Counted from the first letter of the stretch, positions 8,162-17,551 are shown. The stretch is DNA of 33,644 bases from Candidatus Kuenenia stuttgartensis (GCA_945872325.1 CAMBZY010000002.1:1-33644); one strand, 5' to 3'. Program-made: numbers and translations. Notes: generated from the sequence alone by a model not told the origin.

Positions 8162-10045
8162 ATGAATCCCGATGGCCAGAAGCAAATACAATCGGAACGT
8201 GCAAGGCTGATGGCCCGCGCTGGTTTGGCAGCGGCATTGACTGTGGCTGGCTTGAGTTACGTGGCATTGGAAGGTTTTTTTTATAAATTGCCGATACATC
8301 CGTCGAATCAACCGCAGGTGATCTGGCTGATTCTGTACGGGCCAATTGCGTCTCTTGTATTAAAAAATATGGAGCGAATACGACCATACGACCCGGAGTT
8401 GGCTGATTTGGCGAAATGGATTTTAGCGTTTTCCGATAAACTCAAGCAAGTTGTGATTTCTCGATTTACAACAATATCCGTTTTTCTATTAACAGGTCTC
8501 ATCGGGTTTTGCGTGGTGTGGATCCCTCAGTTTTTGATTCAGCCTCTATGGACGGATCACGAGCATGTCCTGGTGATGGCGAGACTTTGGGATTTAGGTG
8601 AATTCCCGTGGACAGCGATGCGGACATATCAGTTTCCAGGCGAAATGGAAATTGCATGGTTATCTGCAAAATTATTTGGATGGGGGTATCCACCGGGTTT
8701 TTTCCTGATGGACATGATGATCATGGGAACCTTGTGTATCACTCTGATCTATTGGTCAGCACGTCAGTTAGGCCATTGGCGGTATGGAGTTCTGGCAGTG
8801 ATTGGATTGATTTCATACGAATCTACATTGCCATTCACTGGAGTGGCTCAGCGTGATGCACACGCGACAGAGCTTGCGATGCTGGCATTTTGCTTACCTG
8901 GGGTACTTCAAAAGAGACGATTGGGCGATATATTTTCAGGGATTGCATTTGCGCTTGGAATGGCGATCAGGCCTCATGTGATTCTGTTTGTACCGATGAT
9001 TATCACAGGTATCTGGTGGTCGGAATCGACGGAATCGGAAAGGCTTCAGAGAGAGACAGGATATTTCAGGAATATCTTGAAACGGGTCTTGATTTTGTCC
9101 GCTTCGGCATTGATTGCAGGGCTGATCTTTTTCGAGCCTGTGCTTGGTCAATGGCGAACGCCCGAGTTTCTTGCCGCATTGCAATTTCCATTGCAGCAGG
9201 ACAGCGCATATAATCGCGGGATATTTGTCGAGTGGGTCGACGCAGTGAAGACATATTATGTAATCCCTCGCCATTTCTGGTACATCATTTTTTGTATCTG
9301 GATGGTTGTCGGATCACGAAATAAGATATGGAAACAACGTGGGCTTGTTTTGCTCTTAATTGCTCTGACTGGAGGGCTTTACCGGATGGTGCATCCAGTG
9401 GATCATGGATATTTAAAACAGCCATTAATGATATTGGAGTGTATCGGGCTGGCGGTATTACCTGCATGGTTGATGATAGAGATGAAGCATTTTCAGGGTC
9501 TGACATGGTTTGCAGTGACTGGGCTGATGCTTTATACAGGACAGGTCGAGTCAACGATTTATGCAGAATTGAGTTATACTCCGATTGCATATGAAGCATT
9601 ATTGAATGGGACGTATCCACCATATTCACCGCCGGGGTGTCGTGCCGGCTACCCAAACAATGGGAACTACTACCATTATCACTGGCCGGACTGGATTGAG
9701 GCGGATGCATGGTTGCGGGTGGAATCAACACGCGAGACCAGGATCTTGAATCTACTGAGTTATCAGCCATTTCCGTCATTTCTTGGGACGGTGGACAGGC
9801 TCCCGATTGGGCGTTTGGAGTCGCTTATATTAATGAACTGGTTTACGAAATACGACTTTGATTCCGAGATCTCGAAAGACCTTGAGAATGCCGATGTAGG
9901 GAGTCTGGTGGTATGGGACTCGATCAGGACGAATCCGATGAATATTCCGCAGCTCAGAAAATCAAATGAGACGATTCGCCGGCTCTACGAAAAGCGGATG
10001 GATTTTGGGGAGATTGAATTCTGGGAGAAGTTGGCGCCTTATTGA
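8162..10045 (+). CDS. Polytopic membrane protein, GT-C glycosyltransferase-like
   Basis: The frame is open from GTG 8105 (646 aa). ATG 8162 (627 aa) or ATG 8210, just before the first membrane helix and preceded by AAGG, are better starts; none has a strong ribosome site. Roughly ten hydrophobic helices are spread over the protein, with a large soluble C-terminal part after about residue 500 containing YHYHWPDW and Trp-rich segments. The first external loop (PLWTDHEHVLVMARLWDLGE, then YQFPGEMEI) has the acidic residues and D-x-H/E pattern seen in the catalytic loop of GT-C enzymes that use polyprenyl-phosphate sugars. Function is therefore tentatively glycan transfer at the cytoplasmic membrane. 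It starts about 100 bases after the deacetylase gene, so it may be co-transcribed with it, but this is not certain. Confidence 0.7.
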   Translation: MNPDGQKQIQSERARLMARAGLAAALTVAGLSYVALEGFFYKLPIHPSNQPQVIWLILYGPIASLVLKNMERIRPYDPELADLAKWILAFSDKLKQVVISRFTTISVFLLTGLIGFCVVWIPQFLIQPLWTDHEHVLVMARLWDLGEFPWTAMRTYQFPGEMEIAWLSAKLFGWGYPPGFFLMDMMIMGTLCITLIYWSARQLGHWRYGVLAVIGLISYESTLPFTGVAQRDAHATELAMLAFCLPGVLQKRRLGDIFSGIAFALGMAIRPHVILFVPMIITGIWWSESTESERLQRETGYFRNILKRVLILSASALIAGLIFFEPVLGQWRTPEFLAALQFPLQQDSAYNRGIFVEWVDAVKTYYVIPRHFWYIIFCIWMVVGSRNKIWKQRGLVLLLIALTGGLYRMVHPVDHGYLKQPLMILECIGLAVLPAWLMIEMKHFQGLTWFAVTGLMLYTGQVESTIYAELSYTPIAYEALLNGTYPPYSPPGCRAGYPNNGNYYHYHWPDWIEADAWLRVESTRETRILNLLSYQPFPSFLGTVDRLPIGRLESLILMNWFTKYDFDSEISKDLENADVGSLVVWDSIRTNPMNIPQLRKSNETIRRLYEKRMDFGEIEFWEKLAPY

Positions 10046-10430
10046 TAGCTGCGTAGAATAACAAGGAGAGCGTGGATTCGCAGCGGCCATCCTACTAAAA
10101 GAGCGGGCGTGGGAGAGAGAACTCTTAAAACCGGATGTTATATTGGCCTGATGGTTAAAACGATGGAATCCAGTCGTTTTTGGAATTAAACTGTTTGATT
10201 ATTTAGAAATACTCGCGAAATAGCTTGCTTCTCCACGACCATTCTGATAATTTCAATGAGTGATTAGATATCGGAAATATTGATCACGGATGTTTGAAAT
10301 CCTTGAGGATTTGGTTCAAGGCTGGTTTCAAATCCCGACTGGGTTTGACAAAGCCGAGAGGGCCGATCTTGTTTTGGAATCAGCTATTCTGCGTCTTGGA
10401 ATAATCACAAAAAAAAGGAAGGTCGGAGAA
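10046..10430. other. Gene-free stretch before the 108-aa protein
   Basis: No supported gene. A hairpin with arms aaaacga (10157-10163) and tcgtttt (10174-10180) could be a weak transcript end for the membrane protein gene, about 110 bases after its stop. The open frame from 10290 continues into the next gene, but its first 47 codons look like upstream read-through. Confidence 0.4.
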
Positions 10431-10757
10431 ATGGGTCAACTGTATCTACAGCGTTTCGAGTACCGGGGTGCCATTGACAAATCATTGTTCGACCGAACCT
10501 GGAGCATCGCCAACGAGGCCATGGCCAAGACCGGTAACTGGGGGAATGTTGAGAAGGGCGTCAAGCACGTTCATGCATATGGAACGGGCTGGGGCGGCTA
10601 CGCTTTGCTTGACGTGGAAGATCCTGCGGCTTTTGACGCGTACCAGATTTATCATGCGAATAATTACGGGCAAATGTGTCATGTCACATTTGAGCCTCTG
10701 GCCGACCTTGATGCCGCAATGGCCCCAATGATCGCTGAGCACAAAGCCAAGTCATAG
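10431..10757 (+). CDS. Small cytoplasmic alpha/beta protein, dimeric-barrel-like (unassigned)
   Basis: The track ORF starts at 10290 (155 aa), but ATG 10431 is the convincing start: GGAG lies 5 bases upstream, and the protein then begins MGQLYLQRFEYRG and is 108 residues long. It has alternating strands and helices (LYLQRFEYRG, ALLDVEDPAAFDAYQIY, CHVTFEPLADLDAAM) resembling the ferredoxin-like dimeric alpha/beta-barrel superfamily, which includes DUF3303- and muconolactone-isomerase-like proteins. No catalytic residues can be named, and there is no signal peptide or membrane segment. It is isolated by 385 and 615 bases of non-coding DNA on the two sides, so it appears to be a single-gene unit. 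Confidence 0.75.
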   Translation: MGQLYLQRFEYRGAIDKSLFDRTWSIANEAMAKTGNWGNVEKGVKHVHAYGTGWGGYALLDVEDPAAFDAYQIYHANNYGQMCHVTFEPLADLDAAMAPMIAEHKAKS

Positions 10758-11372
10758 CTGATTCGCTTGCAAATTCGCTGAGTCCTTAGGAACTGGTCGT
10801 GAATCACTTCCAGTTTTTGAGGATGGTTTTGGATTGCAGGCCAACAGTCAGTGATTTTAATTCCCAGACCGAAAGCTATTAGACCACATATCTTTTAAGC
10901 CTTATAAACCAACTATAGGCATGAAGATTTGAATTTAATTGCTATCAGACGGAGTTCGCGTAAATGTATCAACCAGGAAGAGGTCACGTTTGGAGGCTGA
11001 ATGACATAAAAAAAGAGAGAGTGCTTACAACCCAACCAGCCAACTTAAAATCAGGAATTTAATTTCGTCCTAATCTTTACTCAGTTGCCAGTGAAATTAT
11101 TTCTATGGAACTCCTAAAGACATGATCCTTTTGAACCAAATCACGGTTTAGACAAGTTTTAGATGGATTGCCTCTTGCGGACGTAGTGAAAGCGGAGTAA
11201 GCTCGACTGGTCTGTTGCCAGACAATCCGGTTCTGGCGAAACAATCTCAATTCAACAAAAAGCCTAAAGAGTTGCATGTCATGGACATGCTATCCGTAAT
11301 TCCATCGAGGAATTACTGTCCGGCTTTCAAAAAGAATGCACGAACACACAATTCAGGGAGGCTTGAAAATCG
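10758..11372. other. 615-base gene-free region upstream of the MFS transporter
   Basis: AT-rich sequence without a supported gene; short track ORFs here lack ribosome sites and protein-like composition. The last 100 bases hold two adjacent hairpins, annotated separately. It presumably contains the promoter and leader of the MFS gene, but no confident -35/-10 pair could be named. Confidence 0.5.
11274..11316 (+). promoter_or_regulatory. Two adjacent hairpins in the MFS leader
   Basis: Hairpin 1 is gcatgtc / gacatgc (11274-11280 and 11284-11290) with a 3-base loop. Hairpin 2 is gtaattcc / ggaattac (11296-11303 and 11309-11316) with a 5-base loop. Both are perfect and lie 57-99 bases upstream of the MFS start. 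They could be RNA leader structures, or hairpin 1 could be an operator for a dimeric repressor; the sequence cannot decide between these. Confidence 0.4.
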
Positions 11373-12893
11373 ATGGAATACGAATCAGAACCAGTGAAGA
11401 AGGATATGAAGCTGTTTTGGGCATGCTTTGTCGCGCTGGTTGCGACCTCGTTCGTTTTCGGACTGAGAGCAAATATTATTGGCGAATGGCAAGCGGAGTT
11501 CAGCCTGAGCGAGTCTGACAAAGGGCGGATACTTGGTGTGGGATTGTGGCCATTTGCAATCAGCGTGATTATTTTCAGTTTGGTAATCGACTATATCGGT
11601 TATAAAACGACCGCCATGATTGCAATGGGTTGTCATATTGCATCTCTGTTGTTAACACTATTTGCGAAAACACCAGGTTCACTCTACTGGAGTGTTTTCC
11701 TGATCGCAATTGCCAATGGAATGGTTGAAGCTTTTATCAATCCGGTGGTTGCAACTGTATTTAAAAACGAAAAGGCCAAGTGGCTGAATATTCTTCATGC
11801 AGGCTGGCCGGCTGGTCTTGCTCTTGGCGCATTGACATCGATACTACTTGGGGATATGAACTGGCACTTTAAATATGCCATGTGTTTTATTCCGGTTGTT
11901 ATCTATGCGTTTCTGATCCTGCCATGCAAGTTTCCTGTGAATGAGCGAGTTGCTGCCAGCATTCCATATCGAGACATGCTTGGTCAGGTCGGTGGATTAG
12001 GCTTCTTTGCATTTGCATTGCTGCTGGTTCTCGGTATTGCACAGATCGTTGGTAGCCTTGCGCCTGGAATGGAAATTCCGTTCTGGATGGCGGGTGTGAT
12101 TGCAACTGTTGTGGCTGTGATTGCAGGTGTTTATACGGGAACTGCTGGAAATTGGATGTTCCTGCTGATCCTTCTGACCATGGGCCCGCTTGCAACCACA
12201 GAGCTTGGAACTGACAGCTGGATGCCAGATCTACTCAGCGCTGATTTTACTCCGGCACACGCAGGCTGGATTTTCATCTATGTCTCAACCGTTATGACGA
12301 TCATGCGATTCTATGCAGGTCCGATCGTGCACCGATTTTCGCCGATTGGATTATTGGTAGTCAGCGCAATGATTGCAATCACAGGCCTTTTACTGCTCTC
12401 CCAATCCTCAGGAATGATGATTATTGGAGCAGCAACCGTTTATGCATTTGGAAAGACATTTCTCTGGTCAACCACACTTGGCCTGGTTTCAGAGCAGTTC
12501 CCCAAAGGTGGGGCGCTCACATTAAATGGAGTTTCAGCTGTGGGGGTGCTGGGCATGGGAATCCTTGGGACACCGATCATGGGTGGGCTTCAGGACTTGG
12601 GGATTAGCAAAGACCTTCAGGCCAATCAACCTGCCATTTTCGCCAAAGTTGCTGGAGAGCCCAAGGAAGTTGTATTTCTTGGAGAGGTCCGGAGCCTTGA
12701 CGAAGATAAAGTCAGCGCATTAAATGACGCAGAAAAAGAGCTTTTGATGAAGACCAAGTATCCTCATAAAAAGGCGGCTTTTTATCAGGTGGCGACCCTG
12801 CCTTGCTTCATGCTTTTGTGCTATATCTCTCTGTTCTTGTATTTCCGATCCAAAGGCGGATATAAGCCTCAGGAACTTGCGATCGAGTCTTAA
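11373..12893 (+). CDS. MFS transporter
   Basis: A 506-residue inner-membrane permease of the major facilitator superfamily. An AGGGAGG about 11 bases upstream supports ATG 11373. About twelve hydrophobic helices are visible, beginning WACFVALVATSFVFGL; the loop after helix 2 (LVIDYIGYKTTAMIA) is a weak version of the MFS signature. TM4-TM5 contain NGMVEAFINPVVATVF and LHAGWPAGLALGAL, similar to FHS/nucleoside- or sugar-type MFS members common in planctomycetes. A ~65-residue charged, non-membrane loop (around EVRSLDEDKVSALNDAEKELL) is inserted before the last helix, which is unusual. Substrate is unknown, with sugars or nucleosides the best guess. It stands alone and is followed by extragenic repeats. 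Confidence 0.88.
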   Translation: MEYESEPVKKDMKLFWACFVALVATSFVFGLRANIIGEWQAEFSLSESDKGRILGVGLWPFAISVIIFSLVIDYIGYKTTAMIAMGCHIASLLLTLFAKTPGSLYWSVFLIAIANGMVEAFINPVVATVFKNEKAKWLNILHAGWPAGLALGALTSILLGDMNWHFKYAMCFIPVVIYAFLILPCKFPVNERVAASIPYRDMLGQVGGLGFFAFALLLVLGIAQIVGSLAPGMEIPFWMAGVIATVVAVIAGVYTGTAGNWMFLLILLTMGPLATTELGTDSWMPDLLSADFTPAHAGWIFIYVSTVMTIMRFYAGPIVHRFSPIGLLVVSAMIAITGLLLLSQSSGMMIIGAATVYAFGKTFLWSTTLGLVSEQFPKGGALTLNGVSAVGVLGMGILGTPIMGGLQDLGISKDLQANQPAIFAKVAGEPKEVVFLGEVRSLDEDKVSALNDAEKELLMKTKYPHKKAAFYQVATLPCFMLLCYISLFLYFRSKGGYKPQELAIES

Positions 12894-12933
12894 GGATCAG
12901 GCCGGAAATAACTTCCCGTTTTTAAAACCAATT

Positions 12934-13066
12934 AACCGGGGCTAGCGCAATACCGGCTAGATAAGAGGCGATAGCCTCCAGGTTACTGGTTTCAATCTAG
13001 CCGCAGGGCGCTAGCCCCCGGTTGGATTTGTAAATCGCCGAAACCGGGGGCTAGATTCAATCGCCA
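12934..13066. repeat. Cluster of planctomycete-type 'ccgggggctag' extragenic repeats
   Basis: Three related units lie between the convergent MFS and SNF2 genes: a + oriented ccggggctagcgc at ~12936, an inverted gcgctagcccccggtt at ~13008-13023, and a + oriented aaccgggggctag at ~13042-13054. Opposed units can fold into strong GC-rich hairpins, as REP/BIME elements do, and may also end transcripts from both sides. I recall this type of motif as intergenic in planctomycete genomes. Confidence 0.65.
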
Positions 13067-13123
13067 GGGGTTCATGGGCGTACGATTTCGCTTTTTGGAA
13101 TCGTATGCCGGATGGGCCTTTTT

Positions 13124-16100
13124 TTATGACAGCAAGTATTCAAGATCTTCGCGGGTCAGGGATTGGATCACCCGGTTGTCGCCGCCGAGGATGGCTTCGG
13201 CCAGGTCGCGTTTATGGGCTTGCAGATCGACGATCTTTTGCTCCACTGTGTCGCGGGCGATCAGGCGATAGGCGAAAACGTGATTCATCTGGCCGATCCG
13301 GTGCGATCGGTCGATAGCCTGGGCCTCAACAGCCGGGTTCCACCAGGGGTCGAGCAGGTAGACGTATTCGGCAGACGTCAGATTCAGGCCCAGTCCGCCG
13401 GCTTTGAGGCTGATCAAAAAGACCGGGATTTTCGGGTTGGTCTGGAAATTCTCCACACGAGCTTCGCGGTCGCGGGTCCGTCCGTCGAGATATTCGTAGG
13501 GAATCTTGGCTTCGTCCAGACGGTCTTTGACAATCGAGAGGAAGCTGGTGAACTGGCTGAAGACAAGGACTTTGTGGCCCTCTTGAATCACTTCTTCCAG
13601 GTGTGGAAGAAGGACGTCGAGCTTGGCCGAGCTTTCAACCCGCTTGTCGGGGTCGATCAGGCCCGGGTGGCAGGCGGCCTGACGGAGGCGGAGAAGAGCT
13701 TCCAAAACTTCGATTTTGTTGGTCGTGAACTTACCTCCGGAAATGGCTGAGGCTTCGTTCTTAAGCAAGGCGTGGCGATAGTGCTCGCGCAGCTGGTCGT
13801 AATACGCTCTTTGTTCCGGTTCGAGGTCGCAGTGCAGAATCTGCTCGGTTTTTTCCGGAAGGTCTTTGACCACCTGCTTTTTGGTACGCCTGAGAATGAA
13901 CGGGCGAAGCGACTTGGCCAGGGCCTCGCGGGCGATCGGATCCGCTCCACTGGCGGCGGTGGCGGTGCGTTTGAAGAGTGCGGCTGAGCCAAGCATTCCG
14001 GGATTGATGAATTCAAAGAGGCTCCAGAGCTCGCCCAGGTGGTTCTCAATCGGGGTACCTGACATAGCCAGCCGGTGCTTGCCTTTAAGAATTCGAGCGG
14101 CTTTGGCGGCTTGACTGTCGGCATTCTTGATGGCCTGGGCTTCGTCCAGAATCACATAGTCGAAATCGATTTTGGCGAGTTCGACAATGTCGGACCGAAG
14201 AGTGCCGTAGGTGGTCACGATCAGGTCGAATTTGCGGAACTTGGGCAGCATGACCTGACGATTCGGGCCGGTGTAATCGAGAACACGCAGCTCAGGGGCG
14301 AATCGGGAGGCCTCCTGAACCCAGTTAAACACGAGGCTTTTTGGGACGACGATCAGGGAAGGCCCTTTACGCTTGCCGGTCTCGCGCCATCGGGCGAGTT
14401 GGGCGAGCACCTGGACGGTCTTGCCAAGACCCATGTCGTCAGCCAGAACGCCACCGAACTTGAACTCTTCGAGATAATCGAGCCAGCCAAGACCTTCCTT
14501 CTGATAGGGACGAAGTTCGCCCTTGAACATCGGGGTAGGTTCGATTGGCTTGATGCCTTCAAACGATTCAAGGCTCTTTCGGACGGTTGAGAAAGCGTCG
14601 TCGAAGGTAATTTCAGGCTGGGTGGCGAGCATGCTGTCGAGCAGGGCGGCCTGACTTTTGGTGAACCGGAGGACGTCGCCATCGGACTTTCCAAGTCCTG
14701 TGAGGAATCCATATTTACGGAGCCAGTCTTCGGGCAGGACACCGAAGGTACCGTCGGGCAGGATGATGGTACTATCGCCCTTGCTGGCGGCTTTCATGAG
14801 TGATGGGAGAGGGACCATCTGTCCACCGAACGAGATGGCTCCGCCGAGTTCGAACCAGTCGATGTGTGTGCTGACGGCGAGTTTGAATTCGCTGGCTGGG
14901 CGATAGCGTTTGCCCTCGGCTTCGACATACCAGCCGAACCCGACGAGATCTTTGGTGACCTGATTGAGCTTTTTAGGAGGCAGTTCGAGCGAGCCTGGAT
15001 CGGCGATGATATCGGAATTAGGCCTGAAACCAAGCTCCCAGAGCAGTCGCGTGGCGTCGGCTTCAGCTTCCTGATCGCGATGGATGATCCGGAGCTTCTG
15101 GCTCTCGATGGTCATGGCCCCGGACTGGATCAGAGGGATGCGAGTTCCTCCGTAGTCGAAATACATCTCTCCAACGAGCCTGTCAGAGCCCCAGCTTTGG
15201 CGAGGTGTGCGCAGGAGCAGGCACGGTGTCGGTCTCTGCGTAAGTTCCGACCAACTCGTGCTATCGGTCAGTTGGTCGATGGAGAGTTTGGAGGCTTCGA
15301 GAATCTTGGCCAGCATTTCATCCTGCTCGACATCAGAGAGTTGAAGCTCTTTGTCGGAGCGCATCTTGCGAACCCAGTCGATGACCCCTGAGTCGTCAAA
15401 TTTCGCCAGTCGGCCAATGCCTGAAAAAACGAGGCCTGGAAGGATGGCGAGTGGCTCGGCCAGGTCCATTTTATGATCGTTTCGCCGCAGGGCACCGCGC
15501 CAGGTCCAGCGCTTGCCGGACGAATCGGATTTGATTTCAAGGCCGAATTTCCAGGGCGGGCCTTCGTCCCAGCGGAGCACGGGAGGATCGTCCGTATTGG
15601 ATTCTGAGCGGCGGATTCGGCAACGGCCTGTACGAACCAGGCGTTCGATCACTCCGGCGGTCGATTCCGGCTGAAGTGTGAACCGGTGCTGGATGTGGCC
15701 ACGCGGGATCAGACGTTTGGTGGCCTGAGCCGCACGGCGGGCACGAAGGTCGAGGTCATGATTGACTGCTGCGACGGCCGGTTCAGAGGCAGCTGCAAGG
15801 AGGTCGAGTAGTTCGAGATCTTCAGGAGCAGCGAGCTTGAGAAATTCGAGATAGGCAGCCTGGGAAGGCTTCCAGCTGGCGATGACTCCACGATCCGCAG
15901 TGGGGGCATCGATTCGTCGGCGACGTCGGCCGAGTTCGATCACAACTTGTCCGCTGGAGAGCATCGGAGCGGCGTCGATGATGTAATAAAGCGCCGGCCG
16001 CTTCGGTTCTGCCTGAGATCTGGCCATAGCCTCATTTGCAGCATTCGAAGCCGCACGGGCCTTGGTCGATTGGTCGAGGCCGCGCCGACCTGGCATGGCT

Positions 16101-17293
16101 GGAGGGAGATAGCCGGGCGGATAAGCACCTGCAGGGTAAGCAGGTCGCCGACCAGGAGCAGTTGTACTGGCGGCCGCTCTTAACTCCCTTGTATTTGGGA
16201 GACGTGCTCCTGGGCCCGGGCCGTAAGCTGTTGGGGCTCGCCCTGGTGCGGCAGCGGGTCGTGCACGGCGTTGTGGGGGAAAGGCCGACGGACCTGCATT
16301 GACCGGGGCCCATGGCTGCTCAGGCGCAGGATAAGCTGTGGAGCGGCGCGGTGGAGGCGGCTGAATCACAGGGGCGGCAGTCGGATATTCGGAAGTTCGG
16401 GGAACCACTCGCTCAATATAAACTTCGCGGTTTTCCCACGGGGCGGTCAACTCGCGAACCACTTGCGGAGGCACAGGTGCAGGTGCGTAACGGCTCGGCT
16501 GCGCAGGACGTGGCTGGCCAGATGGGTATCGGCCAGGCCCACCTCTCTGGGCTGGAGGTGGAGGATAGGCACCATAAGGGCTTGGCGAACGCTGAGGGCC
16601 ACGTCCCTGACCTGGTGGTAATTGCTGGCGAGGGTAGGGGGCAGGGCCAGCCGGGGGACGCCTTTTGGGTGCTTGGTCGTAGCGTCTTGGAGGTTGCGGA
16701 TACGCCGATCCAGGATTGGGCGGGACGTATTGATACGACTCAGGACGGTGAGGGACTGGTGGAGGGGCCGTGGATTCGAGACCGTCCCAGTGGCGCTGAA
16801 GGATGTTGTCCTGATCAACAGAGTGTCGTTCTGGAGATCTTGAGTTGTAAGGACTTAAACGAGCTGGAGGCGGGGCCATCGAATCTTGCGGAGCGTAAGG
16901 GTCTCGGTATGCCTGCGGAGCGGGATCGCGGTAAGGCTGGGCCAGATGAGGTTTGGCGATCCCATCGCGGCCACGGGTGTCGGTCACGAGATGGACTGGT
17001 CGGTGGCGGGCATCGAGCAGAAAGCCGTGCGCATCTACGGCAAGCAATGTGGCCCACATATGCTTGCAGGGCGAGCCTTCCTCACCAAAGAAGGGACAAC
17101 TGCAGGATGCGACCAGACGACTGCCTTTGAGCCTGAGCTTGACGCGATAATTGACCGTTCCACGGACCCTTCCGATCACGGCTTCGTCGGTGGAATTTTC
17201 GGCGAAATCAACACGATTCTCGACGAAATAGGACTGACCCCGGGAGCGGACTCCCTCGTCAAATTCGTGAGCAAGCTGTAGGGCAATCCCCAT
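13124..17293 (-). CDS. SWIM zinc-finger SNF2/RapA-family helicase with proline-rich linker
   Basis: A 1389-residue protein. Residues ~1-90 hold a SWIM zinc finger (CSCPFF then CKHMW, C64/C66/C76/H78). Residues ~105-420 are an extremely Pro/Arg/Tyr-rich, presumably disordered linker (PPPPAQRGGPGRYP-like). Residues ~430-900 correspond to a bacterial SNF2-associated region. The C-terminal third is a two-lobe SF2 motor: motif I DDMGLGKT (~950), motif II DEAQ (~1049), motif III SGTPIENH, motif V GGLGLNLTSA and motif VI DRSHRIGQ (~1330). These bacterial SNF2 proteins translocate on double-stranded DNA; roles in transcription recycling, repair or phage defence are possible. No accessory defence gene is beside it. 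The - strand orientation continues that of gyrB upstream, but a 437-base gap separates them. Confidence 0.92.
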   Translation of the reverse strand: MGIALQLAHEFDEGVRSRGQSYFVENRVDFAENSTDEAVIGRVRGTVNYRVKLRLKGSRLVASCSCPFFGEEGSPCKHMWATLLAVDAHGFLLDARHRPVHLVTDTRGRDGIAKPHLAQPYRDPAPQAYRDPYAPQDSMAPPPARLSPYNSRSPERHSVDQDNILQRHWDGLESTAPPPVPHRPESYQYVPPNPGSAYPQPPRRYDQAPKRRPPAGPAPYPRQQLPPGQGRGPQRSPSPYGAYPPPPAQRGGPGRYPSGQPRPAQPSRYAPAPVPPQVVRELTAPWENREVYIERVVPRTSEYPTAAPVIQPPPPRRSTAYPAPEQPWAPVNAGPSAFPPQRRARPAAAPGRAPTAYGPGPGARLPNTRELRAAASTTAPGRRPAYPAGAYPPGYLPPAMPGRRGLDQSTKARAASNAANEAMARSQAEPKRPALYYIIDAAPMLSSGQVVIELGRRRRRIDAPTADRGVIASWKPSQAAYLEFLKLAAPEDLELLDLLAAASEPAVAAVNHDLDLRARRAAQATKRLIPRGHIQHRFTLQPESTAGVIERLVRTGRCRIRRSESNTDDPPVLRWDEGPPWKFGLEIKSDSSGKRWTWRGALRRNDHKMDLAEPLAILPGLVFSGIGRLAKFDDSGVIDWVRKMRSDKELQLSDVEQDEMLAKILEASKLSIDQLTDSTSWSELTQRPTPCLLLRTPRQSWGSDRLVGEMYFDYGGTRIPLIQSGAMTIESQKLRIIHRDQEAEADATRLLWELGFRPNSDIIADPGSLELPPKKLNQVTKDLVGFGWYVEAEGKRYRPASEFKLAVSTHIDWFELGGAISFGGQMVPLPSLMKAASKGDSTIILPDGTFGVLPEDWLRKYGFLTGLGKSDGDVLRFTKSQAALLDSMLATQPEITFDDAFSTVRKSLESFEGIKPIEPTPMFKGELRPYQKEGLGWLDYLEEFKFGGVLADDMGLGKTVQVLAQLARWRETGKRKGPSLIVVPKSLVFNWVQEASRFAPELRVLDYTGPNRQVMLPKFRKFDLIVTTYGTLRSDIVELAKIDFDYVILDEAQAIKNADSQAAKAARILKGKHRLAMSGTPIENHLGELWSLFEFINPGMLGSAALFKRTATAASGADPIAREALAKSLRPFILRRTKKQVVKDLPEKTEQILHCDLEPEQRAYYDQLREHYRHALLKNEASAISGGKFTTNKIEVLEALLRLRQAACHPGLIDPDKRVESSAKLDVLLPHLEEVIQEGHKVLVFSQFTSFLSIVKDRLDEAKIPYEYLDGRTRDREARVENFQTNPKIPVFLISLKAGGLGLNLTSAEYVYLLDPWWNPAVEAQAIDRSHRIGQMNHVFAYRLIARDTVEQKIVDLQAHKRDLAEAILGGDNRVIQSLTREDLEYLLS

Positions 17294-17335
17294 GACAGTG
17301 CGACTTTCAACAGAGCATTTTGTTTGATGTCGAGT

Positions 17336-17551
17336 TCAGGACGACACCTGATCGGTGGCCGATACCTTCAGCCCCGTCTTTATCCGATTCTTTCGATTCA
17401 AGAAAACCAACCGCCAATGGCCCGATATCTTGTCGGGATGAACCAGTTCAAACCAGGCTCCGAGACAAATTCCAAAGCGATCGCCTCGATTAAAACGGAG
17501 GATTTCACGTGTCAGCCCAAAGACCGGGCTTGTGGAATGATCGAAAAACAA
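17336..17551 (-). CDS. Possible small hypothetical protein or protein remnant
   Basis: A 71-codon frame on the - strand, opening with TTG and ending 42 bases before the SNF2 start. The translation (e.g. REILRFNRGDRFGICLGAWF, then SGHWRLVFLNRKN) has a protein-like alternation of hydrophobic and charged residues, and the same frame stays open upstream for another nine codons (DEKIFLETL) before a TGA. There is no ATG and only a weak GGA upstream, so it may be the 3' remnant of a decayed gene rather than a working one. No family was recognised. Confidence 0.25.
   Translation of the reverse strand: MFFDHSTSPVFGLTREILRFNRGDRFGICLGAWFELVHPDKISGHWRLVFLNRKNRIKTGLKVSATDQVSS

Noticed and set aside
11215-11397. 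60-aa ORF in the MFS leader
   Set aside because: It crosses both leader hairpins and overlaps the MFS start; no ribosome site or conserved features.
16312-17130. 272-aa + strand ORF opposite the SNF2 gene
   Set aside because: It is the antisense shadow of the GC-rich proline-rich linker; the SNF2 frame is supported by domain motifs.
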